NCBI GenBank assembly: GCA_964520785.1
Contig: CAZFQG010000039.1
Coordinates: 1-38,019, forward strand
From: CAZFQG01 sp964520785
Lineage (GTDB): Bacteria > Planctomycetota > Planctomycetia > Pirellulales > Thermoguttaceae
Length of the DNA: 38,019 nucleotides
Reading direction: 5' to 3'
Shown piece by piece: positions 19,561 through 28,413 of the stretch. The translations under genes were made by a program, and so were the position numbers. The notes below the pieces were generated by a model, which saw only the letters and a program-made list of their open reading frames with translations, was not told the DNA's origin and did not search any database. The stretch's first letter is position 1. Each line of letters begins with the position of its first letter.

Positions 19561-21153
19561 ATGCTGGAATTTCCGCACTTCGATTACAAACGGACCCCGG
19601 TCACGCTCGTCATCGCCGCGTTCATTACGGCGCTGGAGATCATCCTGACCTTGGACGGTACCGTTTGGGATGGATCGCTGCGAGAAAGCTATTATTTCAA
19701 CTTTTTTGGAATTACGAACCAGATATGGCTCGGCCAGCCGTGGAGGCCGTTCACGGCCACGCTGATGCACGCGAATCTGTTGCACGCCGCTTTCAATTTA
19801 TACTGGTTTCTCATCTTCGGACCGGTGCTTGAAAAGGCGCTTGGTTCGGCCAGATATGCGGTGGCGGTGGTATCTCTCGGTTATGTGTCCACGATGCTCG
19901 AATACGTTATCGGGAGCTACAATCGGCTCGATCCGGTGATGATCGTGGGGCTCTCCGGGGTGGTGTACGGCATGTTCGGGATGCTGTACGTGGGTCGACG
20001 GTATCATATCGAGATGGCCGAGGTTTGTACGGAGGAGACGAAACGGATATTGATCGGGTGGTTCTTCCTTTGTATTGCGCTTACGTATCTCCGGATTATG
20101 CTGGTCGCCAATCTGGCCCACGGGACCGGTTTCGTGTACGGGGCGGTTTATGGATATGCCGCCTTCGGAGCAAAAGGAAGGTGGCATATCGGATGGCTCG
20201 CGGCCGCTGGCGCAATGACCGCCATCGTCTTCGCGATGCTTATCGCCTGTCCCGGCCATAACCAATACGAGCAAGCTCGGAAATGGAAGGCAAACCAGCA
20301 TATCCGTCGAGGAGATCAAGGAGTCCGGTCCACGACTCGGCCTGCGCCCCTGACCGCGTCGGCCGTGCCGTCCGAATGGAAAAATGCCGGCGTGGGGGCC
20401 GTTTCTTTGCAGATGTCCCTCTCGCTAATGGCGACCGCTGATGCCGTCGACCCGGTCGAGGTCGGACGAGACGGGTTCGTTTCCGGCTGGGGCGATGCGC
20501 CGCCCTGGTACGACCAGGCCAAGGACGGCGCAAAACCGGTCAGGCTGTCGCGACCGTGGTGGGATCGGGATCGGCGAGACGGCCCGTCGGCTTCAGAAGG
20601 TCCGGACACGTCATGGTTGCGGATGCTGGGTTGGACGACGGTTTTTCTGCTTGCCGCGCTGGTCGTGTTCGCGCTCTTTCGTTACGTACGCTCGAAGGCT
20701 CTCAACGGAATCACGGGGAATCGGCGCGCGGCGGATTCGGATCGACATCGAATCGAGGCGTTGCCTTTCCCCATGCGCTCGGAATACGGAGACCTACTGC
20801 AGGCCGCCGACGAGCACTATCGAGCCGGACGATACGGCGAAGCGACGAAGTTCCTTTTCAGTTATCAACTGGTTGAACTGGATCGCGCGCGATACATCCG
20901 CCTTGCCCGGGGGAAAACAAACCGCCGGTATTTGCGTGAAATGCGAGGCGACTTCCTATTGCGTCCCTGGCTGGAAGAAACGATGGTCGCATTCGAGGAC
21001 TATTTCTTCGGAGAATACGCCATCGAGCGCACCCGTTTCGAACACTATTGGCGTCGACTTCCGGAGTTTCAGGGGTTTTTGGAAAGTTCTGAACGTGGGG
21101 CGAACGACGCGCACGACGAAAGAAACTCCCCGCGACGGCAACACACGACTTGA
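19561..21153 (+). CDS. Rhomboid intramembrane serine protease fused to a C-terminal DUF4129 domain
   Basis: This 530-residue protein has two recognisable parts in one uninterrupted frame. Residues about 10-230 are a rhomboid protease: LMHANLLHAAFN (His70, His75, Asn79), the nucleophile Ser132 in GLSGVVYGMFG, and catalytic His187 in LAHGTGFVYG, with about six membrane spans. Rhomboids cleave transmembrane segments inside the membrane. A polar linker (about 235-350) includes GWGDAPPWYD. A further membrane span follows (about 354-373), then a cytosolic or periplasmic DUF4129 domain (about 403-505; HYRAGRYGEATKFLF and TNRRYLREMRGDFLL). DUF4129 usually occurs as a separate protein or at the end of transglutaminase-like proteins. 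The gene starts 3 nt after yqgE with no clear ribosome-binding site, so it is probably translationally coupled to it. The fusion is the odd feature. Confidence 0.85.
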   Translation: MLEFPHFDYKRTPVTLVIAAFITALEIILTLDGTVWDGSLRESYYFNFFGITNQIWLGQPWRPFTATLMHANLLHAAFNLYWFLIFGPVLEKALGSARYAVAVVSLGYVSTMLEYVIGSYNRLDPVMIVGLSGVVYGMFGMLYVGRRYHIEMAEVCTEETKRILIGWFFLCIALTYLRIMLVANLAHGTGFVYGAVYGYAAFGAKGRWHIGWLAAAGAMTAIVFAMLIACPGHNQYEQARKWKANQHIRRGDQGVRSTTRPAPLTASAVPSEWKNAGVGAVSLQMSLSLMATADAVDPVEVGRDGFVSGWGDAPPWYDQAKDGAKPVRLSRPWWDRDRRDGPSASEGPDTSWLRMLGWTTVFLLAALVVFALFRYVRSKALNGITGNRRAADSDRHRIEALPFPMRSEYGDLLQAADEHYRAGRYGEATKFLFSYQLVELDRARYIRLARGKTNRRYLREMRGDFLLRPWLEETMVAFEDYFFGEYAIERTRFEHYWRRLPEFQGFLESSERGANDAHDERNSPRRQHTT

Positions 21154-21276
21154 GAGTTACCGTTTGCGTCTCGCGGAGTGGGATGCGACTTGACCTTGCC
21201 CGGCCAAACGATTGATTGTACGATTGCATCGGCGGCTTAGATTTCCGGGTAATAATTTTTTTTCTTTTTCTCACTT

Positions 21277-23409
21277 ATGAGCCTTACCATGAATCGAGTA
21301 TCGCGTTCCTTCCCAAGAGGACACCGTTTCGTTTTGGTGTCGCTGTTGTTTTGTATGGTGACCGGCCTAGCGGGCGTTTCGTGGCTCGGCTTGCAGCCTC
21401 GCCTGGAGGCGGATTCGTGCCGCGCGGATGAATTGGCGCCGGGGCCGATGGATCGACACATCGTCTCCGCGGTCACGAAACTGCTCAACCGCGAGCATTT
21501 GCTCCGCCGGCCGCTGAATGATGAGGCATCGGAACGGTGCCTGAGGCTTTTCCTCGCGGCGCTCGATCCTTGGAAGATGTATTTTCTCCAGTCGGATATC
21601 GATAAGTTCCGGGAAAACGAGAAGAACTTGGACGACATGCTCCGCGACCGAGACGTGAGTTTCGCGTTCGAGGTGTTTCGGGTCTTTCTGAACCGCGTGG
21701 ACGAGCGGCTGGAAACGATCAACGCGGTTCTCTCGGAGGAGCACGACTTCACGGTCGATGAGACGATGGTGGTTGACCGGGATGCCGCGGAATGGCCGAA
21801 GACGGCGGCGGAGGCGGCCGAGCGGTGGCGCAAGCGGATCAAGTACGACTTGCTTATTCTCAAGGCCGGGTATGAGGAACTTAGCGGCGAAGCCGCCGTG
21901 GAAAAGCTGCGCCGCCGGTACCAAAGCTTCGCCAAGCGGATGCACCAGACGGACAATGACGAACTGCTCGAGATGTATCTGACGTCGATGACGAACGCGT
22001 TCGATCCGCATACGAGTTACATGTCGGCGGATACCCTTAAGAACTTCGAGATCGCGATGAGTCTCGAGTTGGAAGGAATCGGCGCTTCCCTGAAATCGGA
22101 AGACGGCATGACCGTCATCCACAAGATTATTCGCGGCGGGGCGGCTGACAAGGACGGACGACTGAAGCCGAAAGATAAGATCATCGCCGTCGCCCAGGGT
22201 CCGGACGGTGAATTCGAGGACATCGTCGACATGAAATTGCAGGACGTCGTGGCGAAAATCCGCGGTAAGCAGGGATCGACCGTCCGGCTGAAGGTGATGT
22301 CCGTCGACGACCCCAAACCGAGGATCATCGAAATCGTCCGCGCCAAGATCGAACTGAAGGACTCCGAGGCAAAGGGGGAGATTTTTGAAGCGGGATTGAA
22401 GCCGGATCGGACGCCCTTTCGGATCGGCGTGATCGATCTGCCCAGTTTCTACATGGACATGGCCGGCGCGCGGCGCGGCCTTCCGGACTATAAGAGCACG
22501 ACCCGCGACGTCCGAGATATTCTGAACCGATTCAGGGAACAGAAGGTCGACGCCGTCGTGTTGGACCTTCGCGCCAACGGAGGCGGCTCCCTCACCGAGG
22601 CGATCAACTTGACCGGCTTGTTTATCGACGAGGGGCCGGTGGTGCAGGTTAAGGATGCCGACGGACGGGTTCACCCGTACTTCGACATCGACCCCGGCAC
22701 CGCTTGGGACGGTCCGCTCGTCGTCGTCATCAGTAAGTTCAGCGCCAGTGCCAGCGAGATTCTCGCCGGTGCCATTCAAGACTACGGCCGCGGCTTGATC
22801 GTCGGTGATCGTGCCACTCACGGCAAGGGAACCGTTCAAAGCCTGACGGACCTGGGTCGCGAGATATTCCATTTGCCCAATTCTCCGGCCATGGGCGCGC
22901 TGAAGATTACGATGCAGCAATTCTATCGGCCCAACGGAGACAGCACTCAGAAACGCGGTGTCCTCTCGGATATCGAGCTTCCTTCCCTGACGACGCATCT
23001 GGACGTCAGCGAGTCGGACCTTGAGTATCCGGTGGAATTCGACCAGGTCAAGAAGCTGATGTTCCCGAACTTGGGGCTGGTTAGCGAGGCGATAGTCAAC
23101 GCACTCAAGAAGGCGTCCGAAGAACGGATTGCCCAGTCGGAGGATTTTCAGAAGCTCTCGAAGAAGATCGATCGCTACAAGGAACAAAAGGCGCGAAAGA
23201 CCGTCACGCTCAACGAAGAGAAGTTTCTCGCCGAACGCAAGGAAGTTAACGCCGACGAGGAGGAAAAGAAAAAGATGGAGGAACTCGCCGACAAGAACGA
23301 GGGAATCGAACGGGATTATTATCTCGACGAGGTCTTGGCCCTGGCCGCCGACTACGTCGAAATGCTCAAACTCGATGACCAGCCGAACGTGGCCTCGGGA
23401 AAGAACTGA
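21277..23409 (+). CDS. prc: Carboxy-terminal processing (tail-specific) protease, S41A family
   Basis: This 710-residue envelope protease resembles E. coli Prc/Tsp. It starts with a signal sequence or membrane anchor (about 17-39). A Tsp N-terminal domain follows (about 55-240, including DPHTSYMS), then a PDZ domain (about 255-345; GIGASL, IIRGGAADKDGRLKPKDKI), the S41 protease domain (about 380-570) and a charged, coiled C-terminal region (about 590-700). The catalytic Ser-Lys pair is in the SASASE segment (489-494) and Lys517 in THGKGTVQ. Prc-type enzymes trim or degrade periplasmic proteins from their C-termini. ATG 21277 is used; ATG 21289 is equally possible, since neither has a strong ribosome-binding site and the leader is pyrimidine-rich. 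It is about 120 nt downstream of the rhomboid gene on the same strand. The next gene is convergent. Confidence 0.94.
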   Translation: MSLTMNRVSRSFPRGHRFVLVSLLFCMVTGLAGVSWLGLQPRLEADSCRADELAPGPMDRHIVSAVTKLLNREHLLRRPLNDEASERCLRLFLAALDPWKMYFLQSDIDKFRENEKNLDDMLRDRDVSFAFEVFRVFLNRVDERLETINAVLSEEHDFTVDETMVVDRDAAEWPKTAAEAAERWRKRIKYDLLILKAGYEELSGEAAVEKLRRRYQSFAKRMHQTDNDELLEMYLTSMTNAFDPHTSYMSADTLKNFEIAMSLELEGIGASLKSEDGMTVIHKIIRGGAADKDGRLKPKDKIIAVAQGPDGEFEDIVDMKLQDVVAKIRGKQGSTVRLKVMSVDDPKPRIIEIVRAKIELKDSEAKGEIFEAGLKPDRTPFRIGVIDLPSFYMDMAGARRGLPDYKSTTRDVRDILNRFREQKVDAVVLDLRANGGGSLTEAINLTGLFIDEGPVVQVKDADGRVHPYFDIDPGTAWDGPLVVVISKFSASASEILAGAIQDYGRGLIVGDRATHGKGTVQSLTDLGREIFHLPNSPAMGALKITMQQFYRPNGDSTQKRGVLSDIELPSLTTHLDVSESDLEYPVEFDQVKKLMFPNLGLVSEAIVNALKKASEERIAQSEDFQKLSKKIDRYKEQKARKTVTLNEEKFLAERKEVNADEEEKKKMEELADKNEGIERDYYLDEVLALAADYVEMLKLDDQPNVASGKN

Positions 23410-23511
23410 CCGACGCATCGAGCGGAAGCCCGATTCCGGCGAATTCGGCGGAGAACTACGAGTGACTCTCGGTTGGATTGGCGAGCCACTCTTCCTCCGA
23501 AAGCGGGAGGA

Positions 23512-24834
23512 TTACTTCATGTTCTCTTGGATGATCGCCAACGCGGCGTTCACGAGAATCGTGCCGGCTTTCGGTTCGTAAAGGGATCCGGCTGCTTCGT
23601 ACCCTCCTTCGGCCGCTGCTTCGGGGGTGACGATATAGCTGAGAATGTCGCCGCCGACAAGACTCGCCACGAACGCTTTCTCCGGTGACTGCCGTTTCAG
23701 CGCCACACCGTAGTCGGTAAATATCTCGCCCGGGAAGCCGACCATCCAGGCGGAGCCGATTTTCAGGAGTTGCACCTGAAACGGCCGGCATGATTCGATG
23801 GCGGCGTCCACCTCGCCCCGTTCATTCGCCCTCGCGGCGGTAAGCACCCCTTCGGCGCCGAAGATCGCGCATTCGGCCGTACGGACTTGCGGCGCGGGCG
23901 CATTCTCGGCCCGCAACCGTTCGAACGTCGCGCGATACTCCGCAAGCGTTTTCTCGGCATCCGCCACCGCAGGAATCGTCCGCCGAGGCAAATCCACCTC
24001 GCTTAGGAATGACTTCAGTTCGACATCCGACGAATAATCCGAATCGCTCAGGGCCGCGATGGCCGCGCAGACGGCGTCCCCCAGCTTGCGTCCCAGACGC
24101 TCGGCTTCCGCGAAGGTCTGGCCATCTACGAAATACCTCGGACTCTGGTTTCCGCTGGGCCCCATGTGATAGAGAACCGGGACCTCGGCGAATTGTTCAT
24201 GGACGCATGCTCGCATGTAGTGCGGAAAGTCGGACGAAATGAGCGTCGAGTCTTCGTGCATCACCGTCGGGTGCATTGAATAGACGACCGAAACGCCGAT
24301 CAGGGACCGGTCGCTTATTCGGCGAACCGTCAGTATCCCGGCTTCGGGATCGATAATCCCATCTCGGGAAAGGCGGTTCCCGCCGACGCCCGTCGCGTCG
24401 GCCGTAGTCCAAGCCAACTCGGCCTCGACCGCATCGGCCATCGCCGCCTCGGCGGCCGCTACCGCTTTCTCGGCGATTTCCGCGAGATACGCTTCATCCG
24501 GGTCGGGGACGGCGGGGTCGTCCTGCCACAAGAGGAGCTTTCCCGTCACGGGACCGGAGTGCGTATGGGTCGTGCTGACGAATACGTCCGACTCCTCTAT
24601 TCCCAAACGCCGGGCGATATTCCCGCGGATTTCCTTGGCCAGAGAGGGGCTGATGAACAGAATATCGAGCCCCACCAATAGGGCCGCCGACGATCCGGTT
24701 CTCAGGTAGAGGGCCGAGGCCATGATCGGGTCGTGGACGCCGGTCGAAATCCGCTGCACGTGCGGGTAACCGAACAGCGCCATGGGGCGGTTGGGACGGA
24801 TATCAGCGGCGGCGGCACCCGCTCTCAATGACAT
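23512..24834 (-). CDS. Neutral/alkaline ceramidase-fold protein, apparently cytoplasmic
   Basis: This 440-residue protein matches the N-terminal catalytic domain of neutral ceramidases: a start of the type AGAAAADIRP, the zinc-site motif TTHTHSGP (His90, His92), MHPTVMHED (His189, His194) and GPSGNQSPRY (226-235). True neutral ceramidases hydrolyse the amide bond of ceramide, are about 650-750 residues long and are secreted. This one lacks a signal peptide and the C-terminal domain. It therefore belongs to the abundant bacterial 'ceramidase N-terminal domain' group, whose substrate is unknown. AGGAG lies 6 nt before the ATG at 24834. It follows the cupin gene by 65 nt on the same strand and is probably the last gene of a three-gene operon. 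The link with an esterase and an isomerase suggests a glycan- or amide-related substrate rather than sphingolipid. Confidence 0.85.
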   Translation of the reverse strand: MSLRAGAAAADIRPNRPMALFGYPHVQRISTGVHDPIMASALYLRTGSSAALLVGLDILFISPSLAKEIRGNIARRLGIEESDVFVSTTHTHSGPVTGKLLLWQDDPAVPDPDEAYLAEIAEKAVAAAEAAMADAVEAELAWTTADATGVGGNRLSRDGIIDPEAGILTVRRISDRSLIGVSVVYSMHPTVMHEDSTLISSDFPHYMRACVHEQFAEVPVLYHMGPSGNQSPRYFVDGQTFAEAERLGRKLGDAVCAAIAALSDSDYSSDVELKSFLSEVDLPRRTIPAVADAEKTLAEYRATFERLRAENAPAPQVRTAECAIFGAEGVLTAARANERGEVDAAIESCRPFQVQLLKIGSAWMVGFPGEIFTDYGVALKRQSPEKAFVASLVGGDILSYIVTPEAAAEGGYEAAGSLYEPKAGTILVNAALAIIQENMK

Positions 24835-24899
24835 TGGAGTCTCCTTGGTTCAGGTTCTTGTCAGATATTACCACCCAGTGGGGCAAGGGCCAAGGGGCG

Positions 24900-25394
24900 T
24901 CAAGCGGGCTTTCCGTAGTTGCCACCGATAGGGATTCGCGTGTCGGCGAAGTAATTGTCTTCAATCAAGCATGGTTTACTGATTTCCAGCAGTAGAGCCG
25001 GGCCCATCCCGGTAAAGGCATGGTATTTCCACTGCCCGACCGGGAGAACGCCCCCTTCGTGCATTTCGCGGATGCTTCCGTCGTACTCCATGCGGACCGC
25101 CCCCTTGACGATGAAGAACGTCTCGTGCTTCTCCCGGTGGCGATGCATCGGACAGGTCTGGCCGTCAAAAACGAACAGGTACTTGCCGCAATACCCCTCG
25201 CTCACCTCATTCGCGATCCAATACTCGATAAGCCCGATGTCACCAAACGTTCCCAAGCCGAAGTCGAGGACCAACGGCTCCACCGGCGGCATCGAGAGCC
25301 CCCAGGCTTTTATTTGCGCAACGAAATCGGCCAACGCCGCTTCCGCCGCGGGACCCTTAAGGGAAATATCAATACCTTTTTCGAGTTCTTCCAT
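24900..25394 (-). CDS. Cupin protein, D-lyxose isomerase-like
   Basis: This 164-residue protein is a single-domain cupin. Motif 1 fits exactly, from Gly78 through HRH (84-86) and Glu91 to Gly98, and motif 2 is GGVLPVGQWKYH with His125; His84, His86, Glu91 and His125 would bind the metal. Length and the surrounding pattern (YLFVFDGQTCPMHRHREKHE, then ISKPCLIEDNYFADTRIPI) resemble D-lyxose/D-mannose ketol-isomerases of the YdaE type (about 167 residues), which interconvert aldoses and ketoses. The cupin call is firm and the isomerase call moderate. The gene begins 4 nt after the esterase stop codon, which indicates cotranscription; AAGGG stands 8 nt before the ATG. Confidence 0.78.
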   Translation of the reverse strand: MEELEKGIDISLKGPAAEAALADFVAQIKAWGLSMPPVEPLVLDFGLGTFGDIGLIEYWIANEVSEGYCGKYLFVFDGQTCPMHRHREKHETFFIVKGAVRMEYDGSIREMHEGGVLPVGQWKYHAFTGMGPALLLEISKPCLIEDNYFADTRIPIGGNYGKPA

Positions 25395-25398
25395 GAGG

Positions 25399-27741
25399 CT
25401 ACCCTTGCGGCCGCCGCGCCACCCCGTCCCCCGCGGCCGCTTCCAACTGAGGAATATCGGCCAGCTTCAGGATATTCGCCGGATAAGCCCAGAGTGGGAA
25501 AGGCAGCGGATCGACGATACCCTCCAGGAAGGAGTGGGGAGTCGCGTTGAGAACGACCGATTCGAACCCGCCGGAGAGGGCCGCGGCCAGAAGGGCGATG
25601 AACCCAACCTTGCCGTCGGCAACGACCTCGACCGGCCCGTGCGAGGTCTCCTGCAACCAATTCGCCGCCTGGATCAAATCCCACGCCTGCTGAGCAAGGA
25701 GGGGACGTCCCAGAACAACGGCGTCGCTGGCGCAGTGGTTCTCCGGAACGGAACCCTCGCCGATTGCTCGCACGTCCAGGGCCAGCACGGAGCAACCCTG
25801 TTTCAGGAGTGCGCCGAGCGTCGCATCATTGTGAAGCGCACTCTTGCCGGCGTCGGCCATCAAGATCACGGTCTTGCCGCCGCCCGCTTCCTTCGGCGAG
25901 AACAGCAACCCCGGCACCTCCATGTGGGGCTCCGTTTGAATCACGACCTGTTGGACCGGAATTCCTTCCCATTCGAACTTCTCGCGGGTTCTTGCTCTAG
26001 GTTCGAAAGCGGCCGGCCTGCCACCCAGCGTTTCCCACAGCGCGGTCCGCAGAGAGGTCCTCCAGCTTTCCCGTTCGGCTGCATCCTCCGGAATGGCCGG
26101 ATAGGAACTCACAAGCCGTTCGGCCTCCTCTCGAATCAAATCGGCGTAGGTCTTCGCGCCGTCGGGAAACCGCGCGTCTTTCAACACCTGAATGTCCGGG
26201 GATTTCTTATCGTCGATCACCATTTCCTCCTCTGGGATCGGTGATCCGTCACCGCGGCCTTGCAGCCATTTCGCGAACCACCCGACCCCCGCTTCGCGGA
26301 GCGGTTGCGACCAGCCGTGCGGAAGAGGCGCTTCGACACCGCTCACCGCTTCCTCGGCCCCGAAATACCCGTAGATCGGCTTGGCGCGGCGGATCGTCTC
26401 GCGGACGCCGGCGATTGGAAAGATCGAATCCTTTTCGCCGTTGCCGCTGAGAAAAGGACGCGCCGCGCAGAGCCCGACGAACTCGAACTGCTCCATTCGG
26501 GGGACGATTCCCGGCAGGTGATTGCAGATGCAGTGGTTTCCGCCGTCCTTGATCCAGGCGTGGAACGAACAGAGGCAACAAAACGACGCTCCGGCCGCGA
26601 ACCGCGGCTCGGCCGGCATCGCGTACATCGTATTCAGTCCGCCCCCGGAGTTGCCGGTGATGCCGATCCGTTCCGGATCGACGTCGTCGCGCGATTGCAG
26701 GTAGTCGATCGCGCGGATCGAATCCCAGACCATGTAGTGCAGATTGCTCTTGCCGGTCATCAACGCGGGGTAGCTCATCGCGTGGCCGTTACCGGGAATG
26801 CGACGTTCCCCCTGTCCGATCGGATCGTACGCGAGTACAAGAAATCCTTGTTTCACGAGGCCGAGTTGCGCCTGGCGGTAGAGGTCGTAATTCTTGCCGT
26901 CCTCCATGGCATGGCCCATCGTAACGACGACGGCCGGCAGTCTTCCTTCCAGTCCCTTCGGCTTGTAGATGTTGGCGGTTACGAAAAAGCCGGGCATACT
27001 CTCGAACAGGAGATTCTCGATCGTGTAATCGTCTCGTTCCGCCTCGCCGGTGGTCCGGGGATTCAACGGTGTTTCGGTCGGCCGCGGATTGAACCCCAGC
27101 GCATCGAGAAACGCTGCTTCGACCTCCTCGCGCCGCCGAAGCCAATCATCCTTTGATGTCGGATCGGCATGTTTCTCGCAGTGCTCCAGACAGCGATCGA
27201 TGTTGTATTTCAAGGCGTTCGCGGAATCCGGGAGGTCACCGGAGAAAACAAACCACTGCCGCTCCACCGCGGCCGGGTCGTCGTCCGGCTCGTTCGTCAG
27301 CAGAACGCAGTCGGCCGTTTCGAATCCGTCCGCGGCGTCGTGAACCACGACGGAAACGCTTCCCTTCGGCAGGGTAACCGTACCGGCCTTTTCCCAACCC
27401 CACCGTCGCTTTGTGCCCTGGTGGGTAACGGCAAGCTTCTTTCCATGCACCTCGACCCGCATCGCGCGATTGGAGTTGTCGGACGTGTATCCGCGGACGT
27501 AAACCGTGTATTCCCCGGGCTGGGCGATCTCGACCGATCCTTTCATGGTTGAATCAGCCACGTTCGGATTCGCGTTGGACGTACAGAACCCGGTTCCGCT
27601 GTAACCGGATATATTCGTTTGGCGTCGCCAGGGGCCCTCGAAGTCTTCTACCTCCAATACGAAACGGTCACCAAAGGCGACTTGCGGCGCCAGAATCGTC
27701 GTCAATCCGAGAATCCACTTCAAGACGAGAGTTTGAATCAT
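25399..27741 (-). CDS. Exported double alpha/beta-hydrolase (acetyl xylan esterase-like) with N-terminal carbohydrate-binding-like domain
   Basis: This 780-residue protein starts with a signal peptide (about 1-24, cleavage after AFG). A beta-sandwich domain (about 25-152; VLEVEDFEG, GEYTVYVRGYT, GFETADCVLL) resembles the binding modules found on exported carbohydrate enzymes. The first hydrolase domain (about 235-500) has a full triad: Ser365 in ITGNSGGGLN, Asp438 in GNGEKDSIFP and His475 in LPHGWS. A second hydrolase-like domain (about 590-770) keeps the fold pattern (SVLALDVRAIGEG) but has VVADGKVGF where a nucleophile elbow would be, so it is probably inactive. ATG 27741 is chosen: AGAGG lies 9 nt upstream and the signal peptide starts there; the frame is open much further up but with no coding character. 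It heads the esterase-cupin-ceramidase operon and is divergent from the ACT gene. Confidence 0.85.
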   Translation of the reverse strand: MIQTLVLKWILGLTTILAPQVAFGDRFVLEVEDFEGPWRRQTNISGYSGTGFCTSNANPNVADSTMKGSVEIAQPGEYTVYVRGYTSDNSNRAMRVEVHGKKLAVTHQGTKRRWGWEKAGTVTLPKGSVSVVVHDAADGFETADCVLLTNEPDDDPAAVERQWFVFSGDLPDSANALKYNIDRCLEHCEKHADPTSKDDWLRRREEVEAAFLDALGFNPRPTETPLNPRTTGEAERDDYTIENLLFESMPGFFVTANIYKPKGLEGRLPAVVVTMGHAMEDGKNYDLYRQAQLGLVKQGFLVLAYDPIGQGERRIPGNGHAMSYPALMTGKSNLHYMVWDSIRAIDYLQSRDDVDPERIGITGNSGGGLNTMYAMPAEPRFAAGASFCCLCSFHAWIKDGGNHCICNHLPGIVPRMEQFEFVGLCAARPFLSGNGEKDSIFPIAGVRETIRRAKPIYGYFGAEEAVSGVEAPLPHGWSQPLREAGVGWFAKWLQGRGDGSPIPEEEMVIDDKKSPDIQVLKDARFPDGAKTYADLIREEAERLVSSYPAIPEDAAERESWRTSLRTALWETLGGRPAAFEPRARTREKFEWEGIPVQQVVIQTEPHMEVPGLLFSPKEAGGGKTVILMADAGKSALHNDATLGALLKQGCSVLALDVRAIGEGSVPENHCASDAVVLGRPLLAQQAWDLIQAANWLQETSHGPVEVVADGKVGFIALLAAALSGGFESVVLNATPHSFLEGIVDPLPFPLWAYPANILKLADIPQLEAAAGDGVARRPQG

Positions 27742-27868
27742 TGTGGTTTTCCTCTTGAATCTCGTTTTTTTCTTGTTACTTTCTGTTCGTCCCATGTTGC
27801 GGTGCGAGCGACGGTCGGTTCCCGTATCGCCGTAGCTCGACCGACCAGGCTCGTGAAGCCTTGAAGCA

Positions 27869-27898
27869 TTGTCAGCAACGACCCCTCGACGATATGAT
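27869..27898 (+). promoter_or_regulatory. Promoter of the ACT-domain gene
   Basis: The -35 box TTGTCA (27869-27874) and -10 box TATGAT (27893-27898) are 18 nt apart. Transcription would begin near 27905, giving a 60-nt leader. It probably also drives the glycosyltransferase gene that follows closely. Confidence 0.55.
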
Positions 27899-27966
27899 AA
27901 ACGCTTGTGCCGGCCCGGGAAAGAGTCATCCGCGAGCCCCAAAGCCGTATCCGAAAGAAAATGATT

Positions 27967-28404
27967 ATGAAAATCAAGCAGATTTCTTTGTTTTTGGAAA
28001 ATAAGCCGGGCCATCTCAGTTCGGTCTGCAAGACGTTGGGTGACGCCGGCATCAACATTCTCACTCTGGCGTTGGCCGATACCCGGCAGTTCGGCATCCT
28101 GCGGCTCATTGTTCAGGATTGGGAGAAGGCGAAGCAGATACTCGAAACGACCGGTTGCGTCGTCAACGTGACCGAAGTCGTCGCCACCGAAATTGACGAT
28201 CGGCCCGGAGGACTGGCTGAAATCCTCCAGATCGTTGACAAGGCGGGGCTTAACATCGAATACATGTATGCTTTCACGTTTGGGAAGAACGAACGCGCCG
28301 TGATGGTGTTCCGGTTCGACGACCCGGATGCCGCGGTTGAGGTCCTTCAGAAACGGGGAATCGCGGTTCTCGCCGACGTAGCGCTCTTCGATCTGGCAAA
28401 CTGA
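27967..28404 (+). CDS. Tandem ACT-domain protein
   Basis: This 145-residue cytoplasmic protein consists of two ACT domains, about 1-70 (MKIKQISLFLENKPGHLSSV, AGINILTLALAD) and about 72-145 (TEIDDRPGGLAEIL, AGLNIEYMYAF). ACT domains bind small ligands, usually amino acids, and control enzymes or regulators. Stand-alone tandem ACT proteins of this size are widespread and their partners are mostly unknown. ATG 27967 fits the family start, and ATG 27961 would add two residues; neither has a clear ribosome-binding site. The next gene starts 9 nt after the stop codon, so the two are probably cotranscribed. Confidence 0.9.
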   Translation: MKIKQISLFLENKPGHLSSVCKTLGDAGINILTLALADTRQFGILRLIVQDWEKAKQILETTGCVVNVTEVVATEIDDRPGGLAEILQIVDKAGLNIEYMYAFTFGKNERAVMVFRFDDPDAAVEVLQKRGIAVLADVALFDLAN

Positions 28405-28413
28405 TTCCGCGGT

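Noticed and set aside
23493..23511. Hairpin TCCTCC/GGAGGA between the convergent prc and ceramidase-fold genes as a terminator
   Set aside because: The stem is 6 bp and no T run follows on either strand.
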